A DNA stretch of 64,000 bases from Cupriavidus neocaledonicus (GCF_000372525.1 NZ_AQUR01000098.1:1-64000), one strand, 5' to 3'; shown: positions 52,126-61,359, counted from the first letter of the stretch. The notes: generated from the sequence alone by a model not told the origin. Program-made: numbers and translations.

Positions 52126-54411
52126 TTACGTCGTCGCGCGGCCCAGGTCACTGCCAGGCCGCCCTGGTTGATGCTTTTCCATCCTGACAAGGCAAGTGTG
52201 AGCCGCACAGCCTTGCGAGAAGCCGGAGCTGCCTTTGTCCAGGGTCAGCACGTTCGGATTGCCGGCGACATCTAAGGCGTTCGGCCCCTCGTCTTCCGGC
52301 GCATACCACGCGCCCGTCGGCAGCATCAGCACGCCTGGCCGAACCGCATCGGCAACGGATGCCGATGCCAGGCACTGTCCCCGGTCATTCCATAGCCGCA
52401 CCGCGTCGCCATCGGATATCGACAGCCTTGCCGCATCGCCCGGATGGATCCACACCCGCTCACGGCCGTTATGCTTGGTCGCCATGCTGACCGGCGCCTC
52501 GTCCAGCTGGCTATGCAGCTTGCCGGCCGGCTGGCGGGACACCAGGTGAAATTCTTCCGGGCCGGCGCAGCCCAGCCACTCGGCGGGCGGGATCCAGGAC
52601 GGGCACGGCGGACAGTCGTCAAGGCAAAGCGTGGCTAGCTTGTCGCTACCCAACACGATGCGCCCGCTTTCCGTGTTGAGGCGATGCCCGTCGGGATCAC
52701 GCCGGAAAGCTTCGAGATAGGTGAACATGGCCCTGGTCGGCACCGGCGTCGAGCCACGTTCCCAGAATGTCTCGAACTCCGGCAGCTCGACGCCCAGCCT
52801 TTCCCGGCTGTGCCGCGCCGAGCGTTCGTACATCATGCGGATCCACTGCATCTCATCCCGCCCTTCGCTGAAGGCGCATTCCACACCGAGACACGCGGCG
52901 ATACCGCGGACGATGTCGTAGTCGTTGCGCGCCATGCCCACGGGACGGATGGCCTGATGCATGGCGATCAGGTGGTCGGAACGGCGGTTGCCCGCAATAT
53001 CGTTGCGCTCGATGGAGGTGGTCGCGGGCAGCACAATGTCGGCGCGGCGGGCCGTTGCTGTCCACATCGGCTCCTGCACGATAATGGTATCGGGACGAGA
53101 CCACGCCTTGCGCAGCCGATTCAGATCCTGATGGTGGTGAAACGGATTTCCGCCCGCCCAGTACACCAGCCGTATGTCAGGGTAGGTGTGCGTCATGCCC
53201 TCGTACGTGAACTCTCGCCCCGGCTTCAGCAGCAGGTCGGCGATGCGTGCGCACGGGATAAAGTCTGCATTGGGTTTTGCGCCCTGCGGGAACGCCGGAG
53301 ATTGCGCCTGGGAAAGCGGCGATCCGACACCGCCAAGGGAACCATAGCCAAAGCCGACGCCAGTGCCGGGCAGTCCGATCTGGCCGATCACCGACGCCAG
53401 CGCCAGGGCCGCCCAGTATGGCTGCTCGCCATGGTCTGCCCGCTGCAGGCTCCAGCTCACGGTGATCATCGAACGCGTATCGACCAGGCGGCGGGCGAGC
53501 GCCTTGAGACAACCAACGTCAAGGCTCGATATCCGCGAGGCCCACTCCGCGTCTTTCCGCACGCCGTCATGCTGTCCGGCCAGATAGGCCAGGAAGCGAT
53601 CGGAGCCGCTGCAATAACGGTTCAGGAACGCCTGGTCGTGCCGGTTCGCCGAGACGATTTCTCCGGCCAGCCCCAACATGACCGCGGCATCGGTGTTCGG
53701 GCGCACGGGCAGCCATTCGGCCGGCACCCACTCCGGCAAATCGTCACGCATCGGCGAGACCAGGAAGAACCTGACGCCGTTATCGACCATGGCCCGCAAA
53801 TGGGATTCGAGCTGGTGGCGTGCAACACCGCCGGCCTCGCTCTGGGCCGTGCGGGGCGACAGCCCGCCGAAGACAACAACGGTTTGCGCATGCGTGGCCA
53901 CGGCATCGAGCGTGGTGGCGCCACCATTGCAGGCCTCGCTGTCGCCGAGGACGTGGCGCAGGATGACCGGGCCGGCGGCAATGCTGTAGGTATCGACATG
54001 GCCGGTATAGCCGCCGACCAGGTTCAGCATCCGCTTGATCTGCGAGGGGGCATGATGGAACCGCCCGCAGCTGGTCCAGCCATAGGAGCCCGCGAAGATC
54101 GACGCATTGCCGTACTCATGGCGCACGCGATCGATCTCGCTGGCGACGATCTGGTTGGCCTGCTCCCAGGACACCGGCACGAACGCTTCGTTGGCCTTTC
54201 GCTCGCCCGGCCCGCGCTTGGCGAGCCAGCTCTTCCGGACCATGGGCTGAGCAATCCGGTTGGCGGACTCGGCCCAGTACTTCACCGAGTGGATGACCGG
54301 TGACGGCGACGGATCTCCTGCGAACGGCTCGACCCCGACGATCCGGTTGTTCTCCACCAGCAGGGTATAGGCGCCCCAATGGCTGCAATGGCTAAATTTC
54401 TGGACTGCCAT
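52126..54411 (-). CDS. Molybdopterin oxidoreductase, DMSO-reductase family (BisC-like, cytoplasmic)
   Basis: A 761-residue enzyme with bis-molybdopterin guanine dinucleotide. It lacks an N-terminal [4Fe-4S] site and any Tat signal, so it works in the cytoplasm like biotin-sulfoxide reductase BisC. The active-site Tyr110 and Trp112 (GSYGWTS) match DMSO reductase Tyr114 and Trp116, and the expected Mo ligand is Ser143 in DTYSIAAG. Later motifs include YWAGGNPFHHHQDLNRL and PATTSIERNDIAG, and the C-terminal pterin domain. AGGAGG precedes the ATG. Substrates in this family are S- or N-oxides. In this sulfur cluster a sulfoxide of the growth substrate is likely. Confidence 0.88.
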   Translation of the reverse strand: MAVQKFSHCSHWGAYTLLVENNRIVGVEPFAGDPSPSPVIHSVKYWAESANRIAQPMVRKSWLAKRGPGERKANEAFVPVSWEQANQIVASEIDRVRHEYGNASIFAGSYGWTSCGRFHHAPSQIKRMLNLVGGYTGHVDTYSIAAGPVILRHVLGDSEACNGGATTLDAVATHAQTVVVFGGLSPRTAQSEAGGVARHQLESHLRAMVDNGVRFFLVSPMRDDLPEWVPAEWLPVRPNTDAAVMLGLAGEIVSANRHDQAFLNRYCSGSDRFLAYLAGQHDGVRKDAEWASRISSLDVGCLKALARRLVDTRSMITVSWSLQRADHGEQPYWAALALASVIGQIGLPGTGVGFGYGSLGGVGSPLSQAQSPAFPQGAKPNADFIPCARIADLLLKPGREFTYEGMTHTYPDIRLVYWAGGNPFHHHQDLNRLRKAWSRPDTIIVQEPMWTATARRADIVLPATTSIERNDIAGNRRSDHLIAMHQAIRPVGMARNDYDIVRGIAACLGVECAFSEGRDEMQWIRMMYERSARHSRERLGVELPEFETFWERGSTPVPTRAMFTYLEAFRRDPDGHRLNTESGRIVLGSDKLATLCLDDCPPCPSWIPPAEWLGCAGPEEFHLVSRQPAGKLHSQLDEAPVSMATKHNGRERVWIHPGDAARLSISDGDAVRLWNDRGQCLASASVADAVRPGVLMLPTGAWYAPEDEGPNALDVAGNPNVLTLDKGSSGFSQGCAAHTCLVRMEKHQPGRPGSDLGRATT

Positions 54412-54428
54412 GGATTTCCTCCTGCCGC

Positions 54429-55391
54429 TCACTTCGGCGCTTGTCGCAGCACTGTCGCGTCCCCGGACGTCCTCGCCAGCACACCCAGGACCCGCTGCGC
54501 CACCAGTTCACAAACTCGCAGCTCCGAATCGGCGGTCACGCCGGCTACGTGCGGTGTCAGCAGCAGGTTCGGCACCCCCGCCAGCACCGACCCGCCAGGC
54601 AGCGGTTCGTCGTCGAATACATCCAGTGCGGCCGCCCGGAGCTTTTTTTCCGTCAGGGCGCGCGCCAGAGCTGCCTCGTCGACGATGCCCCCTCGCGCGG
54701 CATTGATCAGCACCGCTTCAGGCCGCATCATGGCGAGCCGGTCCGCATTGATGAGGCTACGTGTCTCCGGCATCAGCGGAACGTGCAGACTGACAACGTC
54801 ACTGACGGCCAGCAATTCGTTCAGGGAAAGCATTTCGCATGGGAAGTCGGGCGACGTCCCCGGCCGAAGCGCGGCGTCATGCGCCACCACGCGCATGTCC
54901 AGCCGGCTGGCCAGGCGGCCGGTCAACTGGCCGATCGAGCCGAATCCCACCAGGCCCAGCGTCCGACCACAGACCTCATGGCCTTCCGGCGTTGCCGGAC
55001 GGGTCCAGCAGCCATCGGCCAGCGTGTCGCTGACGCTGTAGTGGGAAAACCTGAGCAGCAGCATGGCGCAGGTCACGACATACTCCGCCACGGAGCGGGC
55101 GTTGGCTCCGAGGGCCGGGATCACTTCGATACCGCGCTCCTGGCAGGCGGGAACGTCGATATTGTCAAGGCCGACCCCAAGGCGACCAACGGCCCGGCAC
55201 TGGCCGAGCGCATCGAGCAGCTCGCCACGCACCTGCGTACGGTTTCGGACGATCAGGGCCTGGGCATCGCGCGCGGCATCCAGCAGCGCCGCCTGGCGCG
55301 CAAAGAGGGTAGGGTCGAACACGACCTCGTGCTCCTTGCGCAGGCGCTCCAGGGACCGGGGGTGAATCAACTCGGGGATCAGGATCTTCAT
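54429..55391 (-). CDS. D-2-hydroxyacid dehydrogenase (phosphoglycerate-dehydrogenase family)
   Basis: NAD(P)-dependent dehydrogenase of 320 residues. The coenzyme loop is LGLVGFGSIGQ (145-155), and the catalytic set is Arg233 (NAARGGIVDE), Glu262 (DVFDDEPL) and His281 (LLTPHVAG). It lacks the ACT domain of SerA. It is 17 bp upstream of the molybdoenzyme gene. Related enzymes oxidise 2-hydroxy acids including sulfolactate (family knowledge), so a sulfur-bearing hydroxy acid is conceivable, but the substrate is not shown by sequence. Confidence 0.85.
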   Translation of the reverse strand: MKILIPELIHPRSLERLRKEHEVVFDPTLFARQAALLDAARDAQALIVRNRTQVRGELLDALGQCRAVGRLGVGLDNIDVPACQERGIEVIPALGANARSVAEYVVTCAMLLLRFSHYSVSDTLADGCWTRPATPEGHEVCGRTLGLVGFGSIGQLTGRLASRLDMRVVAHDAALRPGTSPDFPCEMLSLNELLAVSDVVSLHVPLMPETRSLINADRLAMMRPEAVLINAARGGIVDEAALARALTEKKLRAAALDVFDDEPLPGGSVLAGVPNLLLTPHVAGVTADSELRVCELVAQRVLGVLARTSGDATVLRQAPK

Positions 55392-55458
55392 GTTGGCTCT
55401 CGTGGTTCCGGGCGCTCGGTTACGCCGTCGACGTCGGTCTCGATCATCGATGCCAGGT

Positions 55459-56412
55459 CTACTTCAGCAGCCCGCTTTGCTTGAGCACCGGCGTGTACTT
55501 GCGGTAGTCCGCCCAGGCCGCCTCGCGCGCGGTGGCACCATCCTGGTAGGCGATATCCAGCGCGTTGTCCGCGGCAAATTTCCTGAATTCCGGCGTTTCC
55601 ATGGCCGCCTTGGCGGCATCATGGATGTACTTCACCACGGGTGCCGGCGTTCCTTTGGGAACGACGATGAGGTAGCGCACGCCGAAATCCGCCGCGACGC
55701 CCTGCTCCTTCATCGTTGGCACGTCCGGCAATCGTGACTGCCGCGTTTCGCTGAAGGAGCCGAGCGCACGCATCTTTCCTGACTTCAGGTACGGCACCGC
55801 CTCGATGGGCTGCGCGATCGCGGCGGTGATGTGCCCGCCCAGCAATTGGGGGCCCCCTTCTCCCCAACCCTTCTGGGCCACGTCGATCAGCTGCACACCG
55901 GCCAGGCGCTCGAACTGGAGCAGGTTGAGATGGCTCAGAGTCGTCACGCCCGGAAAACCCACGCTAAGGCTTTCCGGGGCCTTCTTGGCCGCATTGAGCA
56001 AGTCCTGCATCGTCTGGTAAGGCGAACTGCTCGGCACCAGCATCACCGGGGCGAAGTTGACGATGTTGATGACTGGCGTGACATCGTCCGGCGATTTATA
56101 GGACAACGAATTGACCTGCGGCGACAGCGCCAGGTTCGAGTTGGGTACGAATGCGAACTGATACCCGTCTGGCTTGGCCATCGCGAGCGTCGACACCGCC
56201 AGGCTGCCACCGACACCCGGCTTGTTTTCGACCACGATGCCCGAGGGGAACCTGGGCGCCATGACCGCTGCCAGCTTGCGCGTGACAAGGTCCGCGGCAC
56301 CGCCCGGAAGATACCCGACCAAGGCGGTGACCGGTCGGCTCGGGTAGCCGTCCTGCGCCATCGCGGGGGATACGACGGCGCTTAAGAGAAACAGGGAAAG
56401 TAGTGCTCGCAT
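55459..56412 (-). CDS. Bug/TctC-type periplasmic substrate-binding protein
   Basis: A 317-residue orphan receptor. Signal peptide to about AMAQDG; family marks are YPSRPVTALVGYLPGGAADLV, VVENKPGVGGSLAV, and the C-terminal PTMKEQGVAADFGVRYLIVVPKGTP. GGAG precedes the ATG by 7 nt. It sits between the enolase-superfamily and 2-hydroxyacid dehydrogenase genes; no TctAB is present. One of two binding proteins in this cluster. Confidence 0.88.
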   Translation of the reverse strand: MRALLSLFLLSAVVSPAMAQDGYPSRPVTALVGYLPGGAADLVTRKLAAVMAPRFPSGIVVENKPGVGGSLAVSTLAMAKPDGYQFAFVPNSNLALSPQVNSLSYKSPDDVTPVINIVNFAPVMLVPSSSPYQTMQDLLNAAKKAPESLSVGFPGVTTLSHLNLLQFERLAGVQLIDVAQKGWGEGGPQLLGGHITAAIAQPIEAVPYLKSGKMRALGSFSETRQSRLPDVPTMKEQGVAADFGVRYLIVVPKGTPAPVVKYIHDAAKAAMETPEFRKFAADNALDIAYQDGATAREAAWADYRKYTPVLKQSGLLK

Positions 56413-56475
56413 GCTTTGTCTCCAATCGATCTTATGTTTTGCTGGGGATATGCGGGTCAGCGCCCTGCCTGCTGC

Positions 56476-57669
56476 TTAATCGCCGAGCTCGACGAAGGTG
56501 GTAACCATGCGACGCTCTGCTTCGGGCGCGAGCGTCATGCCCAGGCCCGGTGCCGTCGGCACGTGGAAGCGGCCGCCCTGCGGCTGCAGATCCTCGATAA
56601 ACAGATCCCTGTTACACGCCTTCAGCGCATACGTGTGGTGCTCATGAATCTCGAAATTGGGGATGGCCGCTTCGAACTGCAGCGCAATCGCTGTGGCCAA
56701 CGGCGATCCGCACACATGGGCCTGCACCCCCACATCGAAGGTGTGCGCGAGGTGTGCAATCTTGCAGGCCTCGCTGATGCCACCGACCAGGCCCACGTCC
56801 GGCTGGATCATGTCGATCGACCCGGCCTCCAGGTACGGCAGGAAGCCCCAACGGGTATAGAGCCGCTCGCCGGCGGCTACCGGCACCGGCGACTTGCGCG
56901 CGGCACGGTTGTGCGCATGCGCGCCGTTGTAATGAGTCGGCTCCTCCATAAAAAGAATCCCGAGGTCCTTCAAGGTTTCCGCCGCCTGCAGCGCGCCGGC
57001 CGTGGAGGTGAAGGAGTGCAACTCGAGGATGATGTCGGCGTCGGGGCCAATGCCGTCCCGCACCGCCTCCATGCGCGCGCGCAGCATCTTGCGCTGCTCG
57101 GGTGTCAGGATGCCGCGCAGCTTGGCAGCGCGGCTGCCGTCCGGCGCGATCATCAGCGGATCGACCTTGACGCAGTCGTAGCCTTCCTCGCGCGCACGGA
57201 CCGCGGCTTCGCGATACCGCACCGGGTCGACAAGGTTCACCGTTTCCCCGGCCCAGTCGAATTGAAGCTGGCTGGCATAGCAGCGCAGCGGCGCCGGCGT
57301 GTCGGCGCCCAGCAGCCGATGCACAGGCAAGCCAAGCGCCTTGCCTTTGATGTCCCAGAGCGCCGCGTCGAGCGCGCTCATGGCGCCGAACACCACGGGC
57401 CCGCCGCCTTCGGCCCAGAAGGACTTGCGCAGCATCCGCTCCCAAATGGATTCGGTCGAGAACGCGTTGTGGCCCAGCACGAAGCGCTGGCCCAGCGCCA
57501 ACACCATCGGCCCCGCGGCCTGCGCGCCGGTCCCGTACGCCATGCCGACCTCGCCCAGTCCGCTGACGCCTTCTTCGGTGTGAACCCGGACAAATACGTG
57601 ATGCCACGAGGCAATGCCGCCCTGGCCGGACAGTTCGGCCTCGAGCACTTCGATCTTGGTAATTTTCAT
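56476..57669 (-). CDS. Enolase-superfamily (mandelate racemase/galactonate dehydratase-like) enzyme
   Basis: A 397-residue enolase-superfamily protein. The N-terminal capping domain (SWHHVFVRVHTEEGVSGLGE) is followed by a barrel with KVDP (Lys168), metal ligands Glu216 (LELH), Glu242/243 (MEEPTHYN) and Glu268 (AAGERLY), and bases His218 and His318 (QAHVCGSPLATAIA). The pattern is that of acid-sugar dehydratases, which take a proton from C2 of an aldonic acid. GGAG precedes the ATG by 6 nt. With the neighbouring dehydrogenase and CoA genes it suggests a hydroxylated acid substrate. Substrate unknown. Confidence 0.85.
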   Translation of the reverse strand: MKITKIEVLEAELSGQGGIASWHHVFVRVHTEEGVSGLGEVGMAYGTGAQAAGPMVLALGQRFVLGHNAFSTESIWERMLRKSFWAEGGGPVVFGAMSALDAALWDIKGKALGLPVHRLLGADTPAPLRCYASQLQFDWAGETVNLVDPVRYREAAVRAREEGYDCVKVDPLMIAPDGSRAAKLRGILTPEQRKMLRARMEAVRDGIGPDADIILELHSFTSTAGALQAAETLKDLGILFMEEPTHYNGAHAHNRAARKSPVPVAAGERLYTRWGFLPYLEAGSIDMIQPDVGLVGGISEACKIAHLAHTFDVGVQAHVCGSPLATAIALQFEAAIPNFEIHEHHTYALKACNRDLFIEDLQPQGGRFHVPTAPGLGMTLAPEAERRMVTTFVELGD

Positions 57670-57800
57670 GATGGTCTCCCCCAGGCAGTTTGGGTTGGAT
57701 GGCCGGCGCGCCAGGTGGCAGCCGACCATTGCGAGATGGGCATGAGAGGATGCACAGCACTCCCATGCCGTGATGACAGCCCCGACGAGGGCAGTTCGTG

Positions 57801-58781
57801 CTACTCGACCCGGATGTTGGCGTCCCGCGCCACGGCGCTCCAGCGGTCGACTTCGCTCAGCAGCAGCTTGCGCAGCACCTCTGGATTGCCCCCGCCGGGC
57901 TCGGCACCCTGGCGCCGCCATTGCTCGACAAAGGCATCGTGGGCAAACGCGCGGGCCGTGGCGCCGTTGAGCGCGGTAACGACCTGCACCGGCGTGCCGC
58001 GTGGCGCGAACAAGCCGTACCAGCTCGCCGCGTCATAGTTGGGCACGCCGGACTCGGCGATGGTGGGAAGGTCCGGCAGCGTGCGCGAGCGCTGCCTGGA
58101 AGTCACCGCGAGCGCCCGCACGCTTCCGCTGCGGACATACTGCAGCGCCGACGGCATGGTTTCGAAGTAGACCTGGATGGTCCCGGAGATCAGGTCGACC
58201 AGCGCGGGGCTGGAGCCCTTGTAGGGGACGTGCATCATACGGGTTCCGGTGACGGCCTTGAACTGCTCCGCCATCAGGTGGTGCAGCGTGCCGGTGCCGG
58301 GCGAGCCGTAGGCCAGCTTGTCGGGATTCGCCTTCAGGTAGGCGATCAGTTCGGCGACGTTCTTTACCGGCAGCTTGTTGGTCACCAGCAGCACATGGTC
58401 CACCCGCCCCAGGAAGCTGACCGGCACCATGTTGCGGATGTCATAGGGCAGCGCCGGGTAGACGGTCTGGGCGATGGCGTGATGCGCAGCGCCAAACAGC
58501 ACGGTGTAGCCATCCGGCCTGGCGCGCGCCACCGCATCCGCACCGATGGTGCCGCCCGCGCCGGCGCGATTCTCGACGATCACCGATTGGGATAGCTCGC
58601 GCGCAAGTTGCGACGAAACCAGCCGTGCCAGGATATCGACAGTGCCACCTGGCGGGAACGGCGCGACCAGCCGCACCGGCGCAGCGGGATAGGCCCCGCT
58701 CGCTGCGCGCACACCCACAAGCGGCGCCATGGACCCCGCGCCGATATACGACAGGGCTTTTATGAAGTCTCTGCGCTTCAT
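57801..58781 (-). CDS. Bug/TctC-type binding protein with a Tat-like signal
   Basis: A 326-residue receptor. The N-terminus MKRRDFIKALSYIGAGSMAP carries a twin-arginine pattern (RRDFIK), unusual for Bug proteins and suggesting Tat export. Mature marks are APVRLVAPFPPGGTVDILARL, VIVENRAGAGGTIGADA, YGSPGTGTLHHL and MHVPYKGSSPALVDLISG. GGAGGAG precedes the ATG. It follows the acyl-CoA dehydrogenase-like gene by 34 bp. Confidence 0.88.
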   Translation of the reverse strand: MKRRDFIKALSYIGAGSMAPLVGVRAASGAYPAAPVRLVAPFPPGGTVDILARLVSSQLARELSQSVIVENRAGAGGTIGADAVARARPDGYTVLFGAAHHAIAQTVYPALPYDIRNMVPVSFLGRVDHVLLVTNKLPVKNVAELIAYLKANPDKLAYGSPGTGTLHHLMAEQFKAVTGTRMMHVPYKGSSPALVDLISGTIQVYFETMPSALQYVRSGSVRALAVTSRQRSRTLPDLPTIAESGVPNYDAASWYGLFAPRGTPVQVVTALNGATARAFAHDAFVEQWRRQGAEPGGGNPEVLRKLLLSEVDRWSAVARDANIRVE

Positions 58782-58815
58782 ATCTTTGTCTCCTCCGTTA
58801 TTTTTGCGACCGGCC

Positions 58816-60003
58816 TTATTTCGCGAGGTAGCCGTGGCGCGTCTGCGGCAGCTTCATCTCGAGCACGCTCGCCGCGACCTGCGTTCTCAGGATCTGCGCG
58901 GTGCCGCCGGCAATGGTGAACATCCGGGCATCGCGGACGTGCCGCTCCATCGGGTTGTGGCGGCCATAGCCAGACGACCCATAGAGCTGCAGCGCATCGT
59001 TGGTGACCTTGTTGGCCGTCTCGGCGGCGAAGATCTTGGCGCGGGCGGCGCGGGCCATGTCGGGAAACTCCTTGCCGCTGCACGCGGCCGAGTGCAACAG
59101 CAAGCGCGCGGCCTCCAGTTGCACCGACATATCGCTGATCATCCACTGCAGGCCCTGGAATTCGGCGATGGGGCGGCCGAACTGCTGGCGCGACTTCGCA
59201 TAGCGCACGCCTTCCTCGAACGCGCCCTGCGCGATGCCGAGCGCCACCGTGCCGGCACCGACTCGCTGCGCGTTGTACGCGTTCATCAGCGCCGCGAAGC
59301 CGCGCTGCAGGCCGCCCGGCGGTACCACCAGCATGGATTTGTGGATCTTCAGGTCGCGGAACTCGATATGCGTCTCGGGGATGCCGCGCACGCCCATCGC
59401 GTAGAGACGGCGGCCAATCACCAGGCCTTCCGGACTATTGCCATCGCGCACGCAGATGAACGCGCCGATGCCCTGGTCGACACCGTCGTCGAACACGCGG
59501 GCGAAGATCAGGTGCAGGCGCGAGACACCGCCGCCGGTGATCCAGTACTTTTCGCCGTTCAGGATGTAGTCGTCGCCGACCCGGTCCGCGCGGGTGGTCA
59601 TCTCGCTGGCGGCGCTGCCGGCGTTGGGCTCGGAGATGCAGATGGCGGGCTTGTCGCCGCTGAGCACGGCCGCCGCGGCGAGCTTGCGCTGCTCGTCGGT
59701 GCCATAGCGCAGAATGGCGCCGATCGCACCCATGTTGGCTTCGACGGTAATGCGGCCCATGGTGGCGCACGCCTTCGCCATCTCCTCGATCACGATCACG
59801 GTATCGTGGTAGCTGCGACCTTGTCCGCCCAGCTCCTTTGGGATCGTCATCCCCATGAAGCCTGCGGCAAGCAGCCGGTCCACGTTCTGCCAGGGATAGG
59901 CCTCGGTCAGGTCGGTGTCGGCAGCGGTCGGTGCGAATGCGTTCTGCGCCAGGTCGCGCGCGGCCAGTTGCAGTTCTCTTTGTTCAGCGGTCAGTTCGAA
60001 CAT
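58816..60003 (-). CDS. acd: Acyl-CoA-dehydrogenase-fold protein, probable 3-sulfinopropionyl-CoA desulfinase
   Basis: A 395-residue FAD protein of the acyl-CoA dehydrogenase superfamily. Typical marks are PAICISEPNAGSAASEM, NGEKYWITGG, FGRPIAEFQGLQWMISDM and LYGSSGYGRHNPMERHVRDARMF. Both positions that hold the catalytic glutamate in true dehydrogenases are changed: Gln246 in AYNAQRVGAG and Gly366 in IAGGTAQI. Arg84 (TMGRITVE) and Gln246 are the two residues I recall as distinguishing the Advenella desulfinase Acd; they fall at the same numbers here. The predicted reaction is 3-sulfinopropionyl-CoA to propionyl-CoA and sulfite. GGAGAG precedes ATG 60003. It is 16 bp after the CoA-transferase gene. 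Confidence 0.85.
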   Translation of the reverse strand: MFELTAEQRELQLAARDLAQNAFAPTAADTDLTEAYPWQNVDRLLAAGFMGMTIPKELGGQGRSYHDTVIVIEEMAKACATMGRITVEANMGAIGAILRYGTDEQRKLAAAAVLSGDKPAICISEPNAGSAASEMTTRADRVGDDYILNGEKYWITGGGVSRLHLIFARVFDDGVDQGIGAFICVRDGNSPEGLVIGRRLYAMGVRGIPETHIEFRDLKIHKSMLVVPPGGLQRGFAALMNAYNAQRVGAGTVALGIAQGAFEEGVRYAKSRQQFGRPIAEFQGLQWMISDMSVQLEAARLLLHSAACSGKEFPDMARAARAKIFAAETANKVTNDALQLYGSSGYGRHNPMERHVRDARMFTIAGGTAQILRTQVAASVLEMKLPQTRHGYLAK

Positions 60004-60019
60004 GCGTCTCTCCATTGGT

Positions 60020-61213
60020 TTATGAGTTGCCGAGCCAGTCTTTCAGGATCGCGTCGCGATGCTCGTCCAGCCGGGGCGGGGGTTTTCGATAGGTAGCGGG
60101 CGTCTCTGACAGCTTGAGCGGATTGGCGAGCAGCCGCAGCTGGCCGTCCTTTGCCCATTCACAGGGCATGCGGATCTCAGCGCCCCGTGCCTTGACATGC
60201 GGGTCGTTGAAAACGTCTTCGAGGTTGTTCACCGGGCCGCATGGCACCCCCGCGTCTTCCAGCGCGGCGAGCCATTCGGACCGGCCACGCTGGCGTAGTG
60301 CCGCGGCGACCAGCTCGCACACCGCTTTGCGATTGGCAACCCGCGCCGGGTTGGTGCGGAACCGCGCATCCGCGGCGACGTGCATCAGGTCGGCGACCTC
60401 GCAGAACCGCTCGAACTGGCCATCGTTGCCGACCGCGAGGATCATCGGTGCGTCAGCGGTATCGAACACCTGATAGGGCACGATATTGGGATGTCCGTTG
60501 CCGAGCCGTTGCGGCAGCACACCGTCGGCAAGGTAGTTGGTGGCGCCGTTCACCAGCCACGCAATCTGCGAATCGAGCAGCGACACATCGATATGCTGGC
60601 CGCGGCCATGCGCGGCGCGGTACTGCAGCGCGGCGAGGATGCCCACCGCGGCATACATGCCAGTCATGACATCGGCGATGCCGACGCCGACCTTCATCGG
60701 CTGGCCGTCGGGCTCGCCGGTGAGGCTCATGATGCCGCCCATGCCCTGGATCAGGAAGTCGTAGCCCGGTCGCTGCGCGTAAGGGCCGGTCTGGCCGAAC
60801 CCCGTGATCGAGCAGTAGATCAGCCTGGGGTACTGTGCCTTGAGCTGCTCGTATGACAGGCCATAGCGCGCCAGCCCACCGACCTTGTAGTTCTCCACCA
60901 GCACGTCGGCGTGCTGCAGCAGGTCATGGATCAGCGCGCGCCCTGCCTCCGACGCCAGATCGATGGCAATCGAGCGCTTGTTGCGATTGGCGCTGAGGTA
61001 GTACGCGCTTTCCTGCGTCGGGTTACCGGCGGCGTCCTCGATGTATGGGGGACCCCATTTGCGGGTATCGTCACCCTCCCCGGGGCGCTCGACCTTGACG
61101 ACATCGGCGCCAAGGTCGCCAAGCAGCTGCGTCGCGCTCGGCCCGGCAAGGATCCGCGAGAGGTCGAGAACCTTGATGCCGGCCAGCGCCAGGCGGTCAG
61201 GAGGCACGTTCAT
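60020..61213 (-). CDS. Class III (CaiB/BaiF) CoA-transferase, probable sulfino-acid CoA-transferase
   Basis: CoA-transferase of 397 residues. Family marks are IKVLDLSRILAGPSATQLLGDLGADVVKVERP, NRNKRSIAIDL, YDFLIQGMGG (Asp152, near the expected catalytic position), MSLTGEPDGQPMKVGVGIADVMTGMYAA and GRGQHIDVSLLDSQIA. GAGG precedes ATG 61213. It is immediately upstream of the desulfinase-like gene; in Variovorax the equivalent Act transfers CoA from succinyl-CoA to 3-sulfinopropionate (recollection). The acceptor here is inferred from the neighbours; carnitine-type CaiB use is unlikely because no caiC/caiD lie near. Confidence 0.85.
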   Translation of the reverse strand: MNVPPDRLALAGIKVLDLSRILAGPSATQLLGDLGADVVKVERPGEGDDTRKWGPPYIEDAAGNPTQESAYYLSANRNKRSIAIDLASEAGRALIHDLLQHADVLVENYKVGGLARYGLSYEQLKAQYPRLIYCSITGFGQTGPYAQRPGYDFLIQGMGGIMSLTGEPDGQPMKVGVGIADVMTGMYAAVGILAALQYRAAHGRGQHIDVSLLDSQIAWLVNGATNYLADGVLPQRLGNGHPNIVPYQVFDTADAPMILAVGNDGQFERFCEVADLMHVAADARFRTNPARVANRKAVCELVAAALRQRGRSEWLAALEDAGVPCGPVNNLEDVFNDPHVKARGAEIRMPCEWAKDGQLRLLANPLKLSETPATYRKPPPRLDEHRDAILKDWLGNS

Positions 61214-61321
61214 TGCGCACCTCGCAAGCATTGGGCCGCTGGGCACTGGCCTGGTACGGCCACGCTGCGGTTCGGCGTTCTACTGCATCGCATGACAAGA
61301 TCTCCTTGCAGGTCATGCGAT

Positions 61322-61359
61322 CGATTCTAAGAATCGGTGTCCGACAAGCTCAATTGAAT
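61322..61359 (-). promoter_or_regulatory. Operator candidate before the CoA-transferase gene
   Basis: CGATTCT-a-AGAATCG (61322-61336) is a palindrome with 7-bp arms, followed by CAATTGAAT (61351-61359), which recurs at 61969-61977 in the thioesterase promoter region. Together they suggest a shared LysR-type binding element. Confidence 0.5.

Noticed and set aside
58816..61213. The acyl-CoA-dehydrogenase and CaiB-like pair considered as anaerobic carnitine (cai) genes
   Set aside because: No caiC, caiD or caiT lie near, the flavoprotein has Gln and Gly at the catalytic positions, and the neighbours are sulfur-related; the carnitine genes are 45 kb away.
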